This document shows, piece after piece, positions 25,540 to 35,118 of a stretch of 64,000 nucleotides of DNA; within the stretch, counting starts at the first letter, position 1; the number at the start of each line of letters is the position of its first letter. The translations under genes were made by a program, and so were the position numbers. Source of the DNA: CAVSRC01 sp963798195 (GTDB lineage: Bacteria; Pseudomonadota; Alphaproteobacteria; Rhizobiales; Kaistiaceae); the NCBI GenBank assembly GCA_963798195.1, contig CAWCSF010000005.1, positions 124,001 to 188,000 of the forward strand, in the 5' to 3' direction. The notes under the pieces were generated by a model. The model searched no databases, had not been told where the DNA came from, and saw nothing but the letters and a program-made list of their open reading frames with translations.

Positions 25540-26088
25540 GTGCCACTACAGGAGTGCTGGGAGGCCAAGGCGAGAATCATGGACATTGCGCGGGAAGACC
25601 CGGAAGCCTCGACTCTCGAACGGGCGCTTGAGATGAGCCAGTTCGAACTCAGCCTCGTGGTAGCAAAGAACGCTTTCGAACAATGGGTTGTGCGGTGTGG
25701 CGCAGCCGCCGGCGCCAACGGATTGTCGCCACTCGAACTGCTTGTGCTTCACATGATCAGCCACAAACGACGCAAGAAGCGGCTGTCCGACATCAGCTTC
25801 GGCATGAAGATGGAGGACAACCACACCGTGTCCTACGCCATAAAGAAGCTGAGCAAGGCCGACCTCGTCCAGAGCGAGAGGGTCGGCAAGGAGACGTTTT
25901 ACAACGTTACGCCAGTTGGTCACAAACTGATCGAGCGCTATGCGGCCGTCCGCCGACAGTGCCTGATCCAGTCCCTTTCGGTCCTTTCCGATTCCGAACT
26001 CGACCTGACGACATTGAGTGACCTCCTCCGCGCGCTGTCCGGATTCTACGAGCAGGCAGCACGACGGGCGGCGGAATCAACACCCTGA
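25540..26088 (+). CDS. MarR-family winged-helix regulator
   Basis: A 182-residue protein with a MarR-like winged helix at about residues 60-130 (LSPLELLVLHMISHKRRKKRLSDISFGMKMEDNHTVSYAIKKLSKADLVQSERVGKETFYNVTPVG abbreviated to its key blocks LSPLELLVLHM, DISFGMKMEDNH and LVQSERVGKE). Flanking helices are suitable for dimerisation. GTG 25540 has AGGAGG upstream; ATG 25579 is an alternative. It heads the MarR-AKR-amidase operon and is divergent from M24-TRAP, so it probably controls both. Confidence 0.8.
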   Translation: MPLQECWEAKARIMDIAREDPEASTLERALEMSQFELSLVVAKNAFEQWVVRCGAAAGANGLSPLELLVLHMISHKRRKKRLSDISFGMKMEDNHTVSYAIKKLSKADLVQSERVGKETFYNVTPVGHKLIERYAAVRRQCLIQSLSVLSDSELDLTTLSDLLRALSGFYEQAARRAAESTP

Positions 26089-26101
26089 GGAAATTCGCCC
26101 C

Positions 26102-27121
26102 ATGAACTATCGAGCTCTGGGGCGGCACGCCCTGAAGGTTTCGCCGCTGTGCCTCGGCACGATGCTGTTCGGTCAGGAGACCGATGAAGCCACCGCCGGG
26201 CGCATCATCGCCTCAGCACGGGAACGCGGCGTCAATTTCCTCGATACCGCCGATGTCTATCTGCACGGCCGTTCCGAGGAAGTGGTCGGCCGGCTGATTG
26301 CCGATCATCGCGACGAATGGGTGCTGGCGACCAAGATGACCGGCCCGATGGGTCCCGGCCCGAACCAGCGGGGCTTCTCGCGCAAGTGGGTGGTCGAGGC
26401 CGTGGAAGCCAGCCTGCGCAGGCTCGGCACCGACTACGTGGACATGGTCTACCTGCACCGCGTCGCCTATGGCGAGCCGCTTGACGAACCGATCCGCGCC
26501 TTCGCCGACCTCATCCGGCAGGGCAAGATGCGCTACTTCGGCATCTCGAATTTCCACGGCTGGCGCATTGCCGAGGCGTGCCGGATCGCTGACGCGCTGG
26601 GGATTGATCGGCCGCTCGCGCTGCAGCCGCTTTACAACATCGTCAGCCGCAACGCCGAGGTGGAACAACTGACCGCCGCCGACTATTTCGGCGTGGGAGT
26701 TGTCAGTTACAGCCCCCTCGCCCGCGGTGTTCTCACCGCAAAATACCGGGCGGACGAAGCGCCATCGCCGGATACGCGGGCTGGCCGCAACGACAAGCGC
26801 CTCCACGAGACGGAGTGGCGGCCGGAGTTGATCGCCATCGCACAGAAGATAAGCAAGCACGCCGAGGCGAAGGGCATCACCGCGAGCCAGTTCGCCATCG
26901 CCTGGGTGCTGAATAACCGCCTTGTCACATCGACAATCGCTGGCCCGCGCACAATGGACCACTGGGAATCCTATTTGACCGCCCTCGACTACACGTTCAC
27001 CGCCGAGGACGAGGCGCTGGTCGACAACCTGGTTGCGCCGGGCCATGTCTCGACGCTTGGGTATACCGACCCAGGGCATCCCGTCGAAGGCCGCGTGCCG
27101 CGAACCGGACCCGCCGCATGA
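26102..27121 (+). CDS. Aldo/keto reductase
   Basis: A 339-residue TIM-barrel NAD(P)H-dependent oxidoreductase of the AKR superfamily. The catalytic tetrad is readable as Asp48 and Tyr53 (FLDTADVYLHG), Lys78 (LATKMT) and His119 (VYLHR). The nucleotide-binding region GPRTMDHWESYLTALD lies near the C-terminus. ATG 26102 follows the MarR stop by 13 nt with GAGGAAA upstream. It overlaps the amidase gene by 4 nt. It may reduce an aldehyde or ketone released by the amidase or M24 step; substrate unknown. Confidence 0.9.
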   Translation: MNYRALGRHALKVSPLCLGTMLFGQETDEATAGRIIASARERGVNFLDTADVYLHGRSEEVVGRLIADHRDEWVLATKMTGPMGPGPNQRGFSRKWVVEAVEASLRRLGTDYVDMVYLHRVAYGEPLDEPIRAFADLIRQGKMRYFGISNFHGWRIAEACRIADALGIDRPLALQPLYNIVSRNAEVEQLTAADYFGVGVVSYSPLARGVLTAKYRADEAPSPDTRAGRNDKRLHETEWRPELIAIAQKISKHAEAKGITASQFAIAWVLNNRLVTSTIAGPRTMDHWESYLTALDYTFTAEDEALVDNLVAPGHVSTLGYTDPGHPVEGRVPRTGPAA

Positions 27122-28464
27122 GCCTTCGCGCAATCGCCGCCGGTGTAGCGAGCGGCGAGCACTCGGCGGAAGAGGTGATCGCGTCCGCGCTGGCGCGCAT
27201 CGCCGAGACCAACCCGGCGCTGAACGCATTCGTCTACGTCGACGCCGAGCAGGCGCTCGCCGATGCACGCGAGGTCGACCGCCGCATCGCCAGCGGCGAA
27301 AGGCTGTCGCTCGCCGGTGTCCCGGTCGGGGTCAAGGACACGATCTGGGTAACCGGACAGCAGGTCGCGCAGGGGTCACGGTTGTTCCAGGATTTCCGTC
27401 CGACCGAAGATGCCGTCGCCGTAGAACGGCTGCGCCGCAGCGGCGCCGTGATCGTCGGGATGACCAATGCCCCCGAGTTCGCATCGAAGGGACACACCAA
27501 CAGTCCTCACCACGGACCAACGCGACACCCGCTCAATCCGGCGCTCACGCCGGGCGGCTCGTCGGGCGGCTCCGCTGCTGCGGTGGCATCGGGCATGGTG
27601 CCGCTGGCGCTCGGCACTGACGCCGGCGGCTCCACCCGCCGGCCGGCCGCGCATGTCGGGATTTGCGGCTTCAAGCCGACGTTCGGAGCCATCCCCTACG
27701 GCCGGGGATTTCCCGAGCCGCCAATCTTCGTCTCCGTAATTGGGCCCATGGCGGAGACGGTAGATGACATCGCCCTCGCTTTCGAGGCGACCGCAGGCAT
27801 GGACCCGCGCGATCCGGATTCGATGGATGTGCCGCCGCTCACCGCCTCAGCCTTGCGGGTAGCCTACAGCCCGCTGTTTGGCATGAATGTGCCAATCGAC
27901 AGCGATGTTGCCGACGCGACCGAGACGGCCATCGCGCGCCTGGCGTCGTCTGGGATGACGATCGTCCGGAAGGATCCGCAGTGGCCGACAGGCGCATCGG
28001 AAGCCGCCCTGATGGCGATGCATTTCGCCGGACTGGCCGTGATCTACGGAAATGCGTGGAAGCGGACCCCGGAGCTCTTCGATCCGGAAGTCGGCGCGCA
28101 GGTCGAGAAAGGCTTCGGCATCGCGGGAACGGAGGTCGCCGCGGGGCGGCTGCTGGCCTACGAGATCGCGGATATCGCAGCGCGTTTCTTCGATGACGTC
28201 GATATCCTCATCGGCCCGACGACGCCTTGCGTCGCATGGCCGATCGAGGAGCCTTATCCGCGCGTCATCGGAGGCCTGGAAGCACCGCCGCGCGGTCACG
28301 CGATGTTCACGCCTTTTTTCAACCACGCTGGAACGCCTGCCCTGTCGATCCCCTGCGGCCACGGCCGCGACAACCTGCCGGTGGGATTGCAGATCGTCGC
28401 GGCACGTGGAAACGACCGCATGCTTCTCGACTTCGCGAAAAAGGCCGAGGCGATCCTCGCCTGA
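27118..28464 (+). CDS. Amidase (amidase signature family)
   Basis: A 448-residue amidase signature enzyme with the Ser-cisSer-Lys triad. Lys73 is in GVPVGVKDT, Ser148 in PGGSSGGSAAA and nucleophile Ser172 in TDAGGSTRRPA. It hydrolyses a carboxamide to acid and ammonia or amine in the cytoplasm. Its start overlaps the AKR stop (ATGA), so it is the third gene of the MarR operon. It ends 12 nt from the convergent RidA gene. Similarity is to generic amidases (AtzF/GatA-like fold); the partner GatB/GatC genes are absent here, so a tRNA amidotransferase role is unlikely. Confidence 0.9.
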   Translation: MSLRAIAAGVASGEHSAEEVIASALARIAETNPALNAFVYVDAEQALADAREVDRRIASGERLSLAGVPVGVKDTIWVTGQQVAQGSRLFQDFRPTEDAVAVERLRRSGAVIVGMTNAPEFASKGHTNSPHHGPTRHPLNPALTPGGSSGGSAAAVASGMVPLALGTDAGGSTRRPAAHVGICGFKPTFGAIPYGRGFPEPPIFVSVIGPMAETVDDIALAFEATAGMDPRDPDSMDVPPLTASALRVAYSPLFGMNVPIDSDVADATETAIARLASSGMTIVRKDPQWPTGASEAALMAMHFAGLAVIYGNAWKRTPELFDPEVGAQVEKGFGIAGTEVAAGRLLAYEIADIAARFFDDVDILIGPTTPCVAWPIEEPYPRVIGGLEAPPRGHAMFTPFFNHAGTPALSIPCGHGRDNLPVGLQIVAARGNDRMLLDFAKKAEAILA

Positions 28465-28476
28465 GCGCTCGCCCGA

Positions 28477-28821
28477 CTAGACGGCGGCGATGATGCCGAT
28501 CTCGATCTTGAAGTTCGGGTTGGCAAGCGGCGTGCCGATGCAGGCCCGCGCCGGCGCCTGCCCGCTCGGCACCCACGCGTCCCACACGGCGTTCATATCC
28601 GCGAAGTAGCGCATGTCTGTCAGCCAGATCGTGGCCGACAGGAGCTTAGACCTGTCGGAGCCGGCAAGCTTCAGCAGGCGGTCGATCTTGGCCAGCACCT
28701 GATTGGTCTGCGTGGTGATGTCGGCGGCCGCATCGTCGGGCACCTGCCCGGCCAGATAGACCGTGCCTTGATGGACGACGGCCGCGCTCATCCGCGCATT
28801 GGTTTCGTGACGAGTGACCAT
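28477..28821 (-). CDS. RidA/YjgF-family protein (enamine/imine deaminase type)
   Basis: A 114-residue RidA-fold protein with the family blocks VVHQGTVYLAGQVPDD, QVLAKIDRLLKLAGSDRSKLLSA (split by eye) and the C-terminal PARACIGTPLANPNFKIEIGIIA. The Arg in PARAC occupies the position of the conserved catalytic arginine. RidA enzymes hydrolyse reactive enamines and imines formed from amino acids by PLP or flavin enzymes. It is the last gene of the minus-strand run that begins at 38257 and lies 35 nt after the DUF1028 gene. A role in deaminating a pathway intermediate is inferred. Confidence 0.88.
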   Translation of the reverse strand: MVTRHETNARMSAAVVHQGTVYLAGQVPDDAAADITTQTNQVLAKIDRLLKLAGSDRSKLLSATIWLTDMRYFADMNAVWDAWVPSGQAPARACIGTPLANPNFKIEIGIIAAV

Positions 28822-28856
28822 GGCATTTACTCCCGTGTCGTAAGAATGGCTTTGCG

Positions 28857-29564
28857 TTAGGCGGTTTCGGTCTTCAGACCGGCGACGAACTGTTCCTGCG
28901 TCATCGCCTTGCTCGGGTTGCGGCCGCGATCCCGATAGTAGCCGCGGTATGGATCGTATACCTCGAAGATTCGCCGCAGTTCGTCCACCGCCTTGTCGTG
29001 CAGATCGACCCGCAGATCGATATCCGGGTAGTCGTAGTCGCTGAACACGATCAACGCCGCCGAACGCTCGGTCACGTGTCCGTTGCCACCGACCTGCCCG
29101 CCGGAATCGCGGCCATATTCGAGCCCTCGCAGCAATCGCTGTTCCAGACTCGCATCCGGCTCCGACTCGAAGCCGTCGGCGATTGCTTCGACCACCTGCG
29201 GTCCGGCAAGCACATTGCCGGTTGCGATATAGCCGTCACCGACCTTGTGCCCCGACCATTTCCGCGTGCCGGGACCAGTGTAGGCAACAGCCGTACCTTC
29301 GCGATCAATGAGCCCGATCTGGCGGTAGTCGGCATCCGGATCGTTGGCTTTCAGTGCCTCCAGCACGTAGTCGGCGGAAAAACCCTGACTCAGCAGGCGC
29401 AAGGCCAGCGAATTGTTGCCCTGATTGACGTAGGCCTGGGTGATGGTCACGCCTGTCCGGCTGCGGATGCCGTTGCAGTAGAGACCAACGGAAATGGAAT
29501 AGGTCGCGACGCCGATGCCTAGGCGGCCGGTGCGCGGGCAGCGCCCGAGGATGGTGTAGGTCAT
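28857..29564 (-). CDS. DUF1028 family protein (Ntn-hydrolase-like)
   Basis: A 235-residue DUF1028 protein (MTYTILGRCPRTGRLGIGVAT...). The blocks AYVNQGNNSLALRLLSQGFSA, DYRQIGLIDREGTAVAYTG and GYIATGNVLAG are family hallmarks. The family is assigned to the Ntn-hydrolase superfamily but has no firmly established reaction; peptide or amide hydrolysis is the usual guess. DUF1028 genes often neighbour RidA and peptide importers, as here, which supports a role in peptide or amino-acid-derivative breakdown. It lies 39 nt after the ABC ATPase gene. Confidence 0.88.
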   Translation of the reverse strand: MTYTILGRCPRTGRLGIGVATYSISVGLYCNGIRSRTGVTITQAYVNQGNNSLALRLLSQGFSADYVLEALKANDPDADYRQIGLIDREGTAVAYTGPGTRKWSGHKVGDGYIATGNVLAGPQVVEAIADGFESEPDASLEQRLLRGLEYGRDSGGQVGGNGHVTERSAALIVFSDYDYPDIDLRVDLHDKAVDELRRIFEVYDPYRGYYRDRGRNPSKAMTQEQFVAGLKTETA

Positions 29565-29603
29565 GGATGCGGGTCTCCGCTGTGGGATGAAAAATCGGTT
29601 GGG

Positions 29604-30576
29604 TCAGTCGAGGCGGATGCAGGCGGCCCAGTGATCGGGGCCAACCTGTTTGTGAGGCGGGAGGACTTCGGCACAGGCGTCGATCGCCATAGGGCAGCGC
29701 GTGCGGAAAACGCAGCCGGACGGCGGAGCGGCTGGGTTAGGGAGGTCGCCCTTCAGGATGATGCGCGTCCGCTCGCGCTCTAGCTTCGGGTCAGGTACCG
29801 GAATCGCTGACAGCAGCGCCCGCGTGTAGGGATGCGACGGATTGGCGTAGAGTTCCGCCTTCGGCGCGTACTCGACAATCTTTCCGAGATACATCACCGC
29901 CACCCAATTGCTGATGTGGCGCACGATGCTGAGGTCGTGCGAGATGAACAGGTAGGTCAGCCCCATCTCGCGCTGAAGCTTCTGGAGCAGGTTCACGATC
30001 TGCGCCTGAATGGAAACGTCGAGGGCGGAGACCGGCTCGTCGCAGACGATGAGGTCCGGTCCGACAGCAAGCGCGCGGCAGATAGCGACCCGCTGCGCCT
30101 GACCGCCGCTCAGTTCATGCGGGAAACGCTCGGCGAAGGACGGCTCGAGGCCGACCAGATCGAGAAGCTCGCGGATGCGCTTTGGCCGCTCGGCTCCCCG
30201 ATGAAGGCCGTGGATATCCAGCGCCTCGCCGATCAGATCGCCGATCGGCATGCGCGGATTGAGCGATGCCATCGAGTTCCTGGAAGATAATCTGCGCCTT
30301 GCGCCGCGTACGTCGCATGCCGCCACGTCCCAGCGAGCCGAGATCGACGCCGTCGAGGATGATCTTTCCTCCGGTCGGCCGCTGGAGCATCAGAACCGCG
30401 AAGCCAAGCGTGGACTTGCCACAGCCCGATTCACCGACAATTCCGAGCGTGCTGCCGCGTGGCACCTCGAAACTGACGCCGTCGACTGCCTTGATCGCGC
30501 CGGTGCCATGCACGCCGGTCGCTGCGAAATGCACCCGTAGATCTTCAACCCGCAGGATGGGCGCAGCCGCATTCAT
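29604..30576 (-). pseudogene. Peptide ABC transporter ATPase (DppF type), apparently frameshifted
   Basis: The gene begins at ATG 30576 (MNAAAPILRVEDLRVHF), overlapping the DppD stop by 4 nt. It shows Walker A GESGCGKST at residues 48-56. At about 30275-30280 the frame changes: RKAQIIFQE should be followed by SMASLNPRMPIGD, which is read one base over. The rest is intact, with signature LSGGQAQRVAICRAL, Walker B DLIVCDEPVSALD and the DppF/OppF C-terminal Cys motif (CVFRTRCPMAIDAC). Deleting one base restores a normal DppF of about 323 residues. It would pair with DppD to power the DppBC permease. The shift may be a sequencing artefact. Confidence 0.82.
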
Positions 30577-31565
30577 GGCCGGTCTGTCCGCCAATGCGAC
30601 CGGAGGTCGGCAAGGCAAGTCGCCCTGTGCCCAATGGAGATTTCGCGGACAGGAGGGGGCATTTCCTGACAGGCCTCGACGGAAACACGACAGCGCGGCA
30701 GGAACGGACAAAGGGTGATCGGCTCATCCAGCCGCGGAGGCATTCCCTCGATCGGCGTCAGCTGTCCGTCCGAGCGGCCATCCACCCGGGGCGTCGATGC
30801 CATCAGGCCAAGGGTATAGCCGTGGCTCGGCTTGTCGAAGACTTCGTCAATCGCGCCCGTTTCGACAATACGCCCCGCATACATGACGTTCACGCGATCG
30901 CACATGCCGGCAACCACACCGAGATCATGGCTTATCCAGATCACGGCAGTGCCCATGTCGTGCTGAAGCTTCTTCACCAGTTCGATGATCTGCGCCTGGA
31001 TGGTGACGTCGAGCGCGGTCGTCGCCTCGTCGGCGATCAGTAGTCGCGGATGACACGAGATGGCGATGGCGACCATGACGCGCTGGCGCATCCCTCCGGA
31101 GAGCTGGTGCGGATAGGTATCAAGCCGCTTCTCGGCAAGTGGAATGCCGACCATCTCGAGAAGCTCGATCGCGCGCTTCCGCGCTTCCGACCGGACCATG
31201 TTCTGGTGCCGGCGAAGAACCTCGGTCAGTTGCCGACCGATGGTCAGAACCGGGTTCAGGGATCGCATCGGATCCTGAAAGACCATCGCGATCCTCGAGC
31301 CGCGAATGTCCCGCGCCTCGGCTTCGCTGACGTCAAGCAGTTCCGTACCCTCGAAGGATAGTTCGTCAGCAGTAACGCGACCCGGCGGTTGTGGCACCAT
31401 GCGCATGATGGAAAGCGCGGCAACGCTTTTACCGGAACCGCTTTCCCCGACAACACCGAGTACCTCCCCCTCATCCAGGTCGAACGAGATGCCCTGCACT
31501 GCCCTCACCCGGCCACGGTCGGTCGCGAACTCGGTCTGCAGGTTGCGGACGCGCAGCAAGGTCAT
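30573..31565 (-). CDS. Peptide ABC transporter ATPase (DppD type)
   Basis: A 330-residue ATPase with Walker A GESGSGKS at residues 40-47, signature LSGGMRQRVMVAIAI, Walker B LLIADEATTALD and the OppD/DppD C-terminal extension with the CPFLPRC cysteine motif. ATG 31565 (MTLLRVRNLQTEF) overlaps the permease stop as ATGA. The DppD/OppD family forms heterodimers with DppF/OppF; both are present. Imports di- or oligopeptides or related compounds. Confidence 0.92.
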   Translation of the reverse strand: MTLLRVRNLQTEFATDRGRVRAVQGISFDLDEGEVLGVVGESGSGKSVAALSIMRMVPQPPGRVTADELSFEGTELLDVSEAEARDIRGSRIAMVFQDPMRSLNPVLTIGRQLTEVLRRHQNMVRSEARKRAIELLEMVGIPLAEKRLDTYPHQLSGGMRQRVMVAIAISCHPRLLIADEATTALDVTIQAQIIELVKKLQHDMGTAVIWISHDLGVVAGMCDRVNVMYAGRIVETGAIDEVFDKPSHGYTLGLMASTPRVDGRSDGQLTPIEGMPPRLDEPITLCPFLPRCRVSVEACQEMPPPVREISIGHRATCLADLRSHWRTDRP

Positions 31566-32500
31566 GCGGGCCCCTCCGTACTCGATTTCCTGCGCCGGTC
31601 CGTACGCCACGAGCGTGGATCAAGCGCATCGCGGACACCGTCGCCGATGAAATTGATGCTGAGCACACACAGCATGATGATGATGGCCGGACTCAGGAAC
31701 ATCCACGGCGCCTGGCCGAGATAGTTGCGCGCGTCGCTGAGGTCGCGTCCCCAGCTCGGCGTCGGCGGAGGCGCGCTGAGGCCGAGGAAGGCCAGCGACG
31801 CCTCCGCCACCACCGCGGCGGAGAACACGATGGTCATTTGCACCACGATCGGCGAAACGATGTTGCGCAGGATGTTGGAGAACATGATGCGCAGCGGCCC
31901 GGCACCAAGCGCCGTGGCCGCGCGCACGTAGACTTCCTCGCGCGCCGAGAGCGTGCTGCCCCGCACCATGCGGGCGAGTACCGGAATCTGCACGATCCCG
32001 AGCGCGAGCACGACATTGCGAACGCTGGGGCCGAGAAGGCCAACGACGGCAATGGCGAGGAGCAGCGGCGGGAAAGTCAGGAAGGCATCCATCAGCCGCA
32101 TGATCATATTGTCGACCCGGCCACCGACGAACCCGGAGATAAGCCCTATCGGCACGCCGAAAGCGAGCGAGAAGACGACGACCAGAATGCCAACCGTGAG
32201 CGACAGACGGCCGCCATAGAGGAGGCGCGAAAAGACGTCCCGGCCGAAATAGTCGGTACCGAGGAAGTGCTCCAGGCCCGGCGGTTGCAGCTTGGCGGCA
32301 AGGCTGATCTTAGCCGGGTCGTAGGGTGCCAGCATCGGCGCCAGCGCCACCAGGATGCCGATAATCACCAGGCAGACGAGACCCGCGAGCGCCACGCGAT
32401 TGCGCCTGAACTGGCGGAATGACAGGTCCACCGTGCTTGGTGCACGGGCTGGCGCGACACGGACAACATTGTCGGCGGTCTTGGCCGCGCTTGCGCTCAT
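31562..32500 (-). CDS. Peptide ABC transporter permease (DppC type)
   Basis: A 312-residue permease with an N-terminal OppC-type segment (LSFRQFRRNRVALAGLVCL), about six membrane helices and the BPD/MetI coupling motif around REEVYVRAATALGAGPLRIMFSNIL (key EAA-loop residues A-LGAGPL). It lies 3 nt after the DppB stop and overlaps DppD. Inner membrane. Confidence 0.92.
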   Translation of the reverse strand: MSASAAKTADNVVRVAPARAPSTVDLSFRQFRRNRVALAGLVCLVIIGILVALAPMLAPYDPAKISLAAKLQPPGLEHFLGTDYFGRDVFSRLLYGGRLSLTVGILVVVFSLAFGVPIGLISGFVGGRVDNMIMRLMDAFLTFPPLLLAIAVVGLLGPSVRNVVLALGIVQIPVLARMVRGSTLSAREEVYVRAATALGAGPLRIMFSNILRNIVSPIVVQMTIVFSAAVVAEASLAFLGLSAPPPTPSWGRDLSDARNYLGQAPWMFLSPAIIIMLCVLSINFIGDGVRDALDPRSWRTDRRRKSSTEGPA

Positions 32501-32503
32501 CGG

Positions 32504-33448
32504 TCAGTATCTGATGCGCGGATCGAGAAACGCATAGAGCATATCGGCGACGATGTTGGCCATGACGAAGAAGCCGGCGACGATCAGCGTAAAGCCCTGC
32601 ACCACGGGGAAATCGCGGTTCACGACCGCATTCAAGACGGCGGAGCCGATGCCAGGAATGGCGAAGATGTACTCGATCGTCACCTGGATGCCGATCATGT
32701 AGCCGAACTGAATGGCGACCATGGTTACAAATGGGATGAGCGCATTCTTGAGGGCATGAACGAAAACCACCGTCGATGGCATCAGCCCTTTGGCACGCGC
32801 CACGCGAATGTATTCCTGGCTGAGCACGTCGATCATGCTGCCGCGCAGAAGGCGTGTGAACACGGCAGTCTGCAGAGTGCCGAGCGCCACCGCCGGAAGA
32901 ATGAAAGGCGCGAAATTTCCCCAGAAACCCTCGCGCTGACTGCTGCCGATACCCGTGATTGGCAGCCAGTCGAGCTTGATCGAAAAGACGTAGATGAGGA
33001 TCAACGCCAAGGCGAAATTGGGAATGGCGAAACCGGCTACCGTGTAGCCGGTGCAGAGATAGTCGATCCAGGTATTTCGCTTGAGGGCCGCCAGCATGCC
33101 GAGCGGCACCGACACCAGCAGTGCAAATGTCATGGCAGCAACCGCAAGGGCGAGGCTGATCGGCAGCGTCTGCGCCAGCAACTGCGTCACCGGCTGATTG
33201 AGTCGGAAAGAACGGCCGAGGTCTCCGCGCAGGATCTTGCCGAGCCACAGGCCGTATTGAACGACCAGTGGCTTGTCGAGATTGAACTCCTGACGCATTG
33301 CCTCGACCGCTTCCGGTGAGGTCTGGGTGCCCAGCATGATCTGCACCGGGTCGCCCGGAGTCGCACGCGTGATGCCGAAGATGGTCAGCGAAACCACGAA
33401 CAGCACGAGCGGTATCTGAACGATGCGTCTGAAGAGATATCGAAGCAT
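32504..33448 (-). CDS. Peptide ABC transporter permease (DppB type)
   Basis: A 314-residue permease starting MLRYLFRRIVQIPLVLFVVSL, the typical DppB/OppB N-terminus. It has about six helices, GDLGRSFRLNQPV in the periplasmic loop, and the EAA loop QEYIRVARAKGLMPSTVVFVHALKNAL (key residues E-ARAKGL). It follows the binding-protein gene by 34 nt. Forms the membrane channel with DppC. Confidence 0.92.
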   Translation of the reverse strand: MLRYLFRRIVQIPLVLFVVSLTIFGITRATPGDPVQIMLGTQTSPEAVEAMRQEFNLDKPLVVQYGLWLGKILRGDLGRSFRLNQPVTQLLAQTLPISLALAVAAMTFALLVSVPLGMLAALKRNTWIDYLCTGYTVAGFAIPNFALALILIYVFSIKLDWLPITGIGSSQREGFWGNFAPFILPAVALGTLQTAVFTRLLRGSMIDVLSQEYIRVARAKGLMPSTVVFVHALKNALIPFVTMVAIQFGYMIGIQVTIEYIFAIPGIGSAVLNAVVNRDFPVVQGFTLIVAGFFVMANIVADMLYAFLDPRIRY

Positions 33449-33482
33449 CTAGCCGTCCGTTGCTGTCACGTGGTCGCCTGAA

Positions 33483-35048
33483 TCAGCTCCAGTACACCGT
33501 GTCCATCGCTTCCACGTATTCCTGCGGAGACGGATTAAAGCCGGCAAGACCCTTGTTGTAGACGCGGATCAGGTTGGAGTTCACGTGGTAGATTATCGGG
33601 CATTCCTCGAGGGTCATGTCGACAATCTGATGGTAAATCGCCTCGCGTTTGCCAGGGTCGAGTTCCTGGCGGGCGCCGTCTAGAAGCGCATCCATCTTGG
33701 GGTTGGCGTAGCCGGTGGCTGATCCCTTCGAATGGAGGAACCACCAGACCGTGGCATCCGGATCCGGCGCGACGAGGGTGATGTCCTCAAGCACCTGTTC
33801 GTACTTCCGGTTAAGCCAGAGGTTGTTGAAGCCGCCGATATCGAGGTTCTTGATCTTGTAGGTGATACCGATCTGGCTGACCATCGCCGCTACCAGCTCG
33901 AGTTCCTTGCGCAGCCAATCCTTGTCGCTGGTCAGCACCTCCACCTCGTAGCCAGAAAGTCCGGCCTGCTTGATGAGGTCCTGCGCCTTCTGAAGATCGC
34001 CGTTCTTTGGGTACTTCAGCAGGTGATCGCGGTACCCCATGTAGCCAGCCGGTATCGCGTTGTCCGTCGGGGTCGCCTCCCCGTAGTAGATTTCGTTCGC
34101 AATCGCCTCGCGGTCGACGACGTATGAGATCGCCTGACGCAGGGCTTTCGCCTGGAAAGGCGCGTCAGGCATGTTGGCAATGTTGAACATCTGGTAGTCC
34201 CACGCCCAGCCGGGGGTGGAACTGACCACGAGGTCGCTGTTCTTGCGCGCGTCGCCGACCTGCTGCGCGTCCGGGTGAGTGATGAAGTCGAACTCTCCCT
34301 TTGCCAGCGCCTGCAGGCGGGTCGTCGAATCTGGCACCGCGCGATATACGATCTTCTCGAGCTTCGGCTTGTCCGGTTGCCAATAATCCGGGTTCTTGGC
34401 GAGGATAATTTCGGAGCCGCGCTTGGACTCGATCATGTAAGGACCGCTGCCGACCGGCGTCGCGCTATAAGCGTCGTTGCCCATCTCCGTGTGTGCCTTG
34501 GACGAGATGACCAGGCCGCCATACCCCATGGTGACGCCCGGGAAGGCGCCGAAGGGCTGCTTGGTCTTCACCTCGACGACATACTTTCCGTCGGTCTTGA
34601 CGGAGTTGATCGGGAAGAGCGCGGTGCCCACCTGGAAGCTCTTGGAATCGAGGTGGAACTGCCACGTGTAACGCAGGTCCTCGGCGGTGATCTCGCCGTA
34701 TCCCTTCTGCCACTTTACGCCCTCGCGCAGCTTGATACGCCACGTCAGCGGATCCGGATTGGTCCAGGCCTCGGCGAGCAGCGGCTCTATCGTACGGTCG
34801 GCATAGTTGATCAACACCAGGCCGTCGAAGAGCTGATATGCGATGATCCCACCCTGGATGTCGTACCGGATGACCGGGCTAAGGTTGCCGAAGTCGCCTC
34901 CGAAAATGCCGACATTGAGATCTTTCCTGCCTTGGCCGATCGCTGGGGCGACGCCGGTGCCCAGCGTCAGCGCGCCGAAGGTTGTGGCAAGTCCCGTGTT
35001 AAAGCCCCGCCGCGTCACGCCGGAGGAACGTTGTGTGCGATGTGCCAT
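33483..35048 (-). CDS. Peptide-binding protein of ABC transporter (DppA/OppA family)
   Basis: A 521-residue SBP_bac_5 family protein. The N-terminus has a twin-arginine-like motif (TRRGF, Arg13-Arg14) and hydrophobic segment, suggesting Tat export. Family features include EPLLAEAWTNPDPLTWRIKLREGVKW and AGYMGYRDHLLKYPKNGDLQKAQDLIKQAGL (in part). Ligands of the family are di- and oligopeptides, glutathione, opines and some sugars. It is the first transporter gene, 70 nt after the third glutamate cyclase-like gene. A small D-amino-acid peptide or cyclic amino-acid ligand would fit the operon but is not proven. Confidence 0.9.
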   Translation of the reverse strand: MAHRTQRSSGVTRRGFNTGLATTFGALTLGTGVAPAIGQGRKDLNVGIFGGDFGNLSPVIRYDIQGGIIAYQLFDGLVLINYADRTIEPLLAEAWTNPDPLTWRIKLREGVKWQKGYGEITAEDLRYTWQFHLDSKSFQVGTALFPINSVKTDGKYVVEVKTKQPFGAFPGVTMGYGGLVISSKAHTEMGNDAYSATPVGSGPYMIESKRGSEIILAKNPDYWQPDKPKLEKIVYRAVPDSTTRLQALAKGEFDFITHPDAQQVGDARKNSDLVVSSTPGWAWDYQMFNIANMPDAPFQAKALRQAISYVVDREAIANEIYYGEATPTDNAIPAGYMGYRDHLLKYPKNGDLQKAQDLIKQAGLSGYEVEVLTSDKDWLRKELELVAAMVSQIGITYKIKNLDIGGFNNLWLNRKYEQVLEDITLVAPDPDATVWWFLHSKGSATGYANPKMDALLDGARQELDPGKREAIYHQIVDMTLEECPIIYHVNSNLIRVYNKGLAGFNPSPQEYVEAMDTVYWS

Positions 35049-35118
35049 GCCGATTTCCTTTCCCGTGTTCGTGTGACAGTCCAGTTCCGCGCGTCCCGCG
35101 CGGGAATTCGTCCGCAGC

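Noticed and set aside
27118..28464. GatA subunit of the tRNA amidotransferase
   Set aside because: No gatB or gatC nearby and the gene is embedded in a MarR-AKR catabolic operon; generic amidase fits better.
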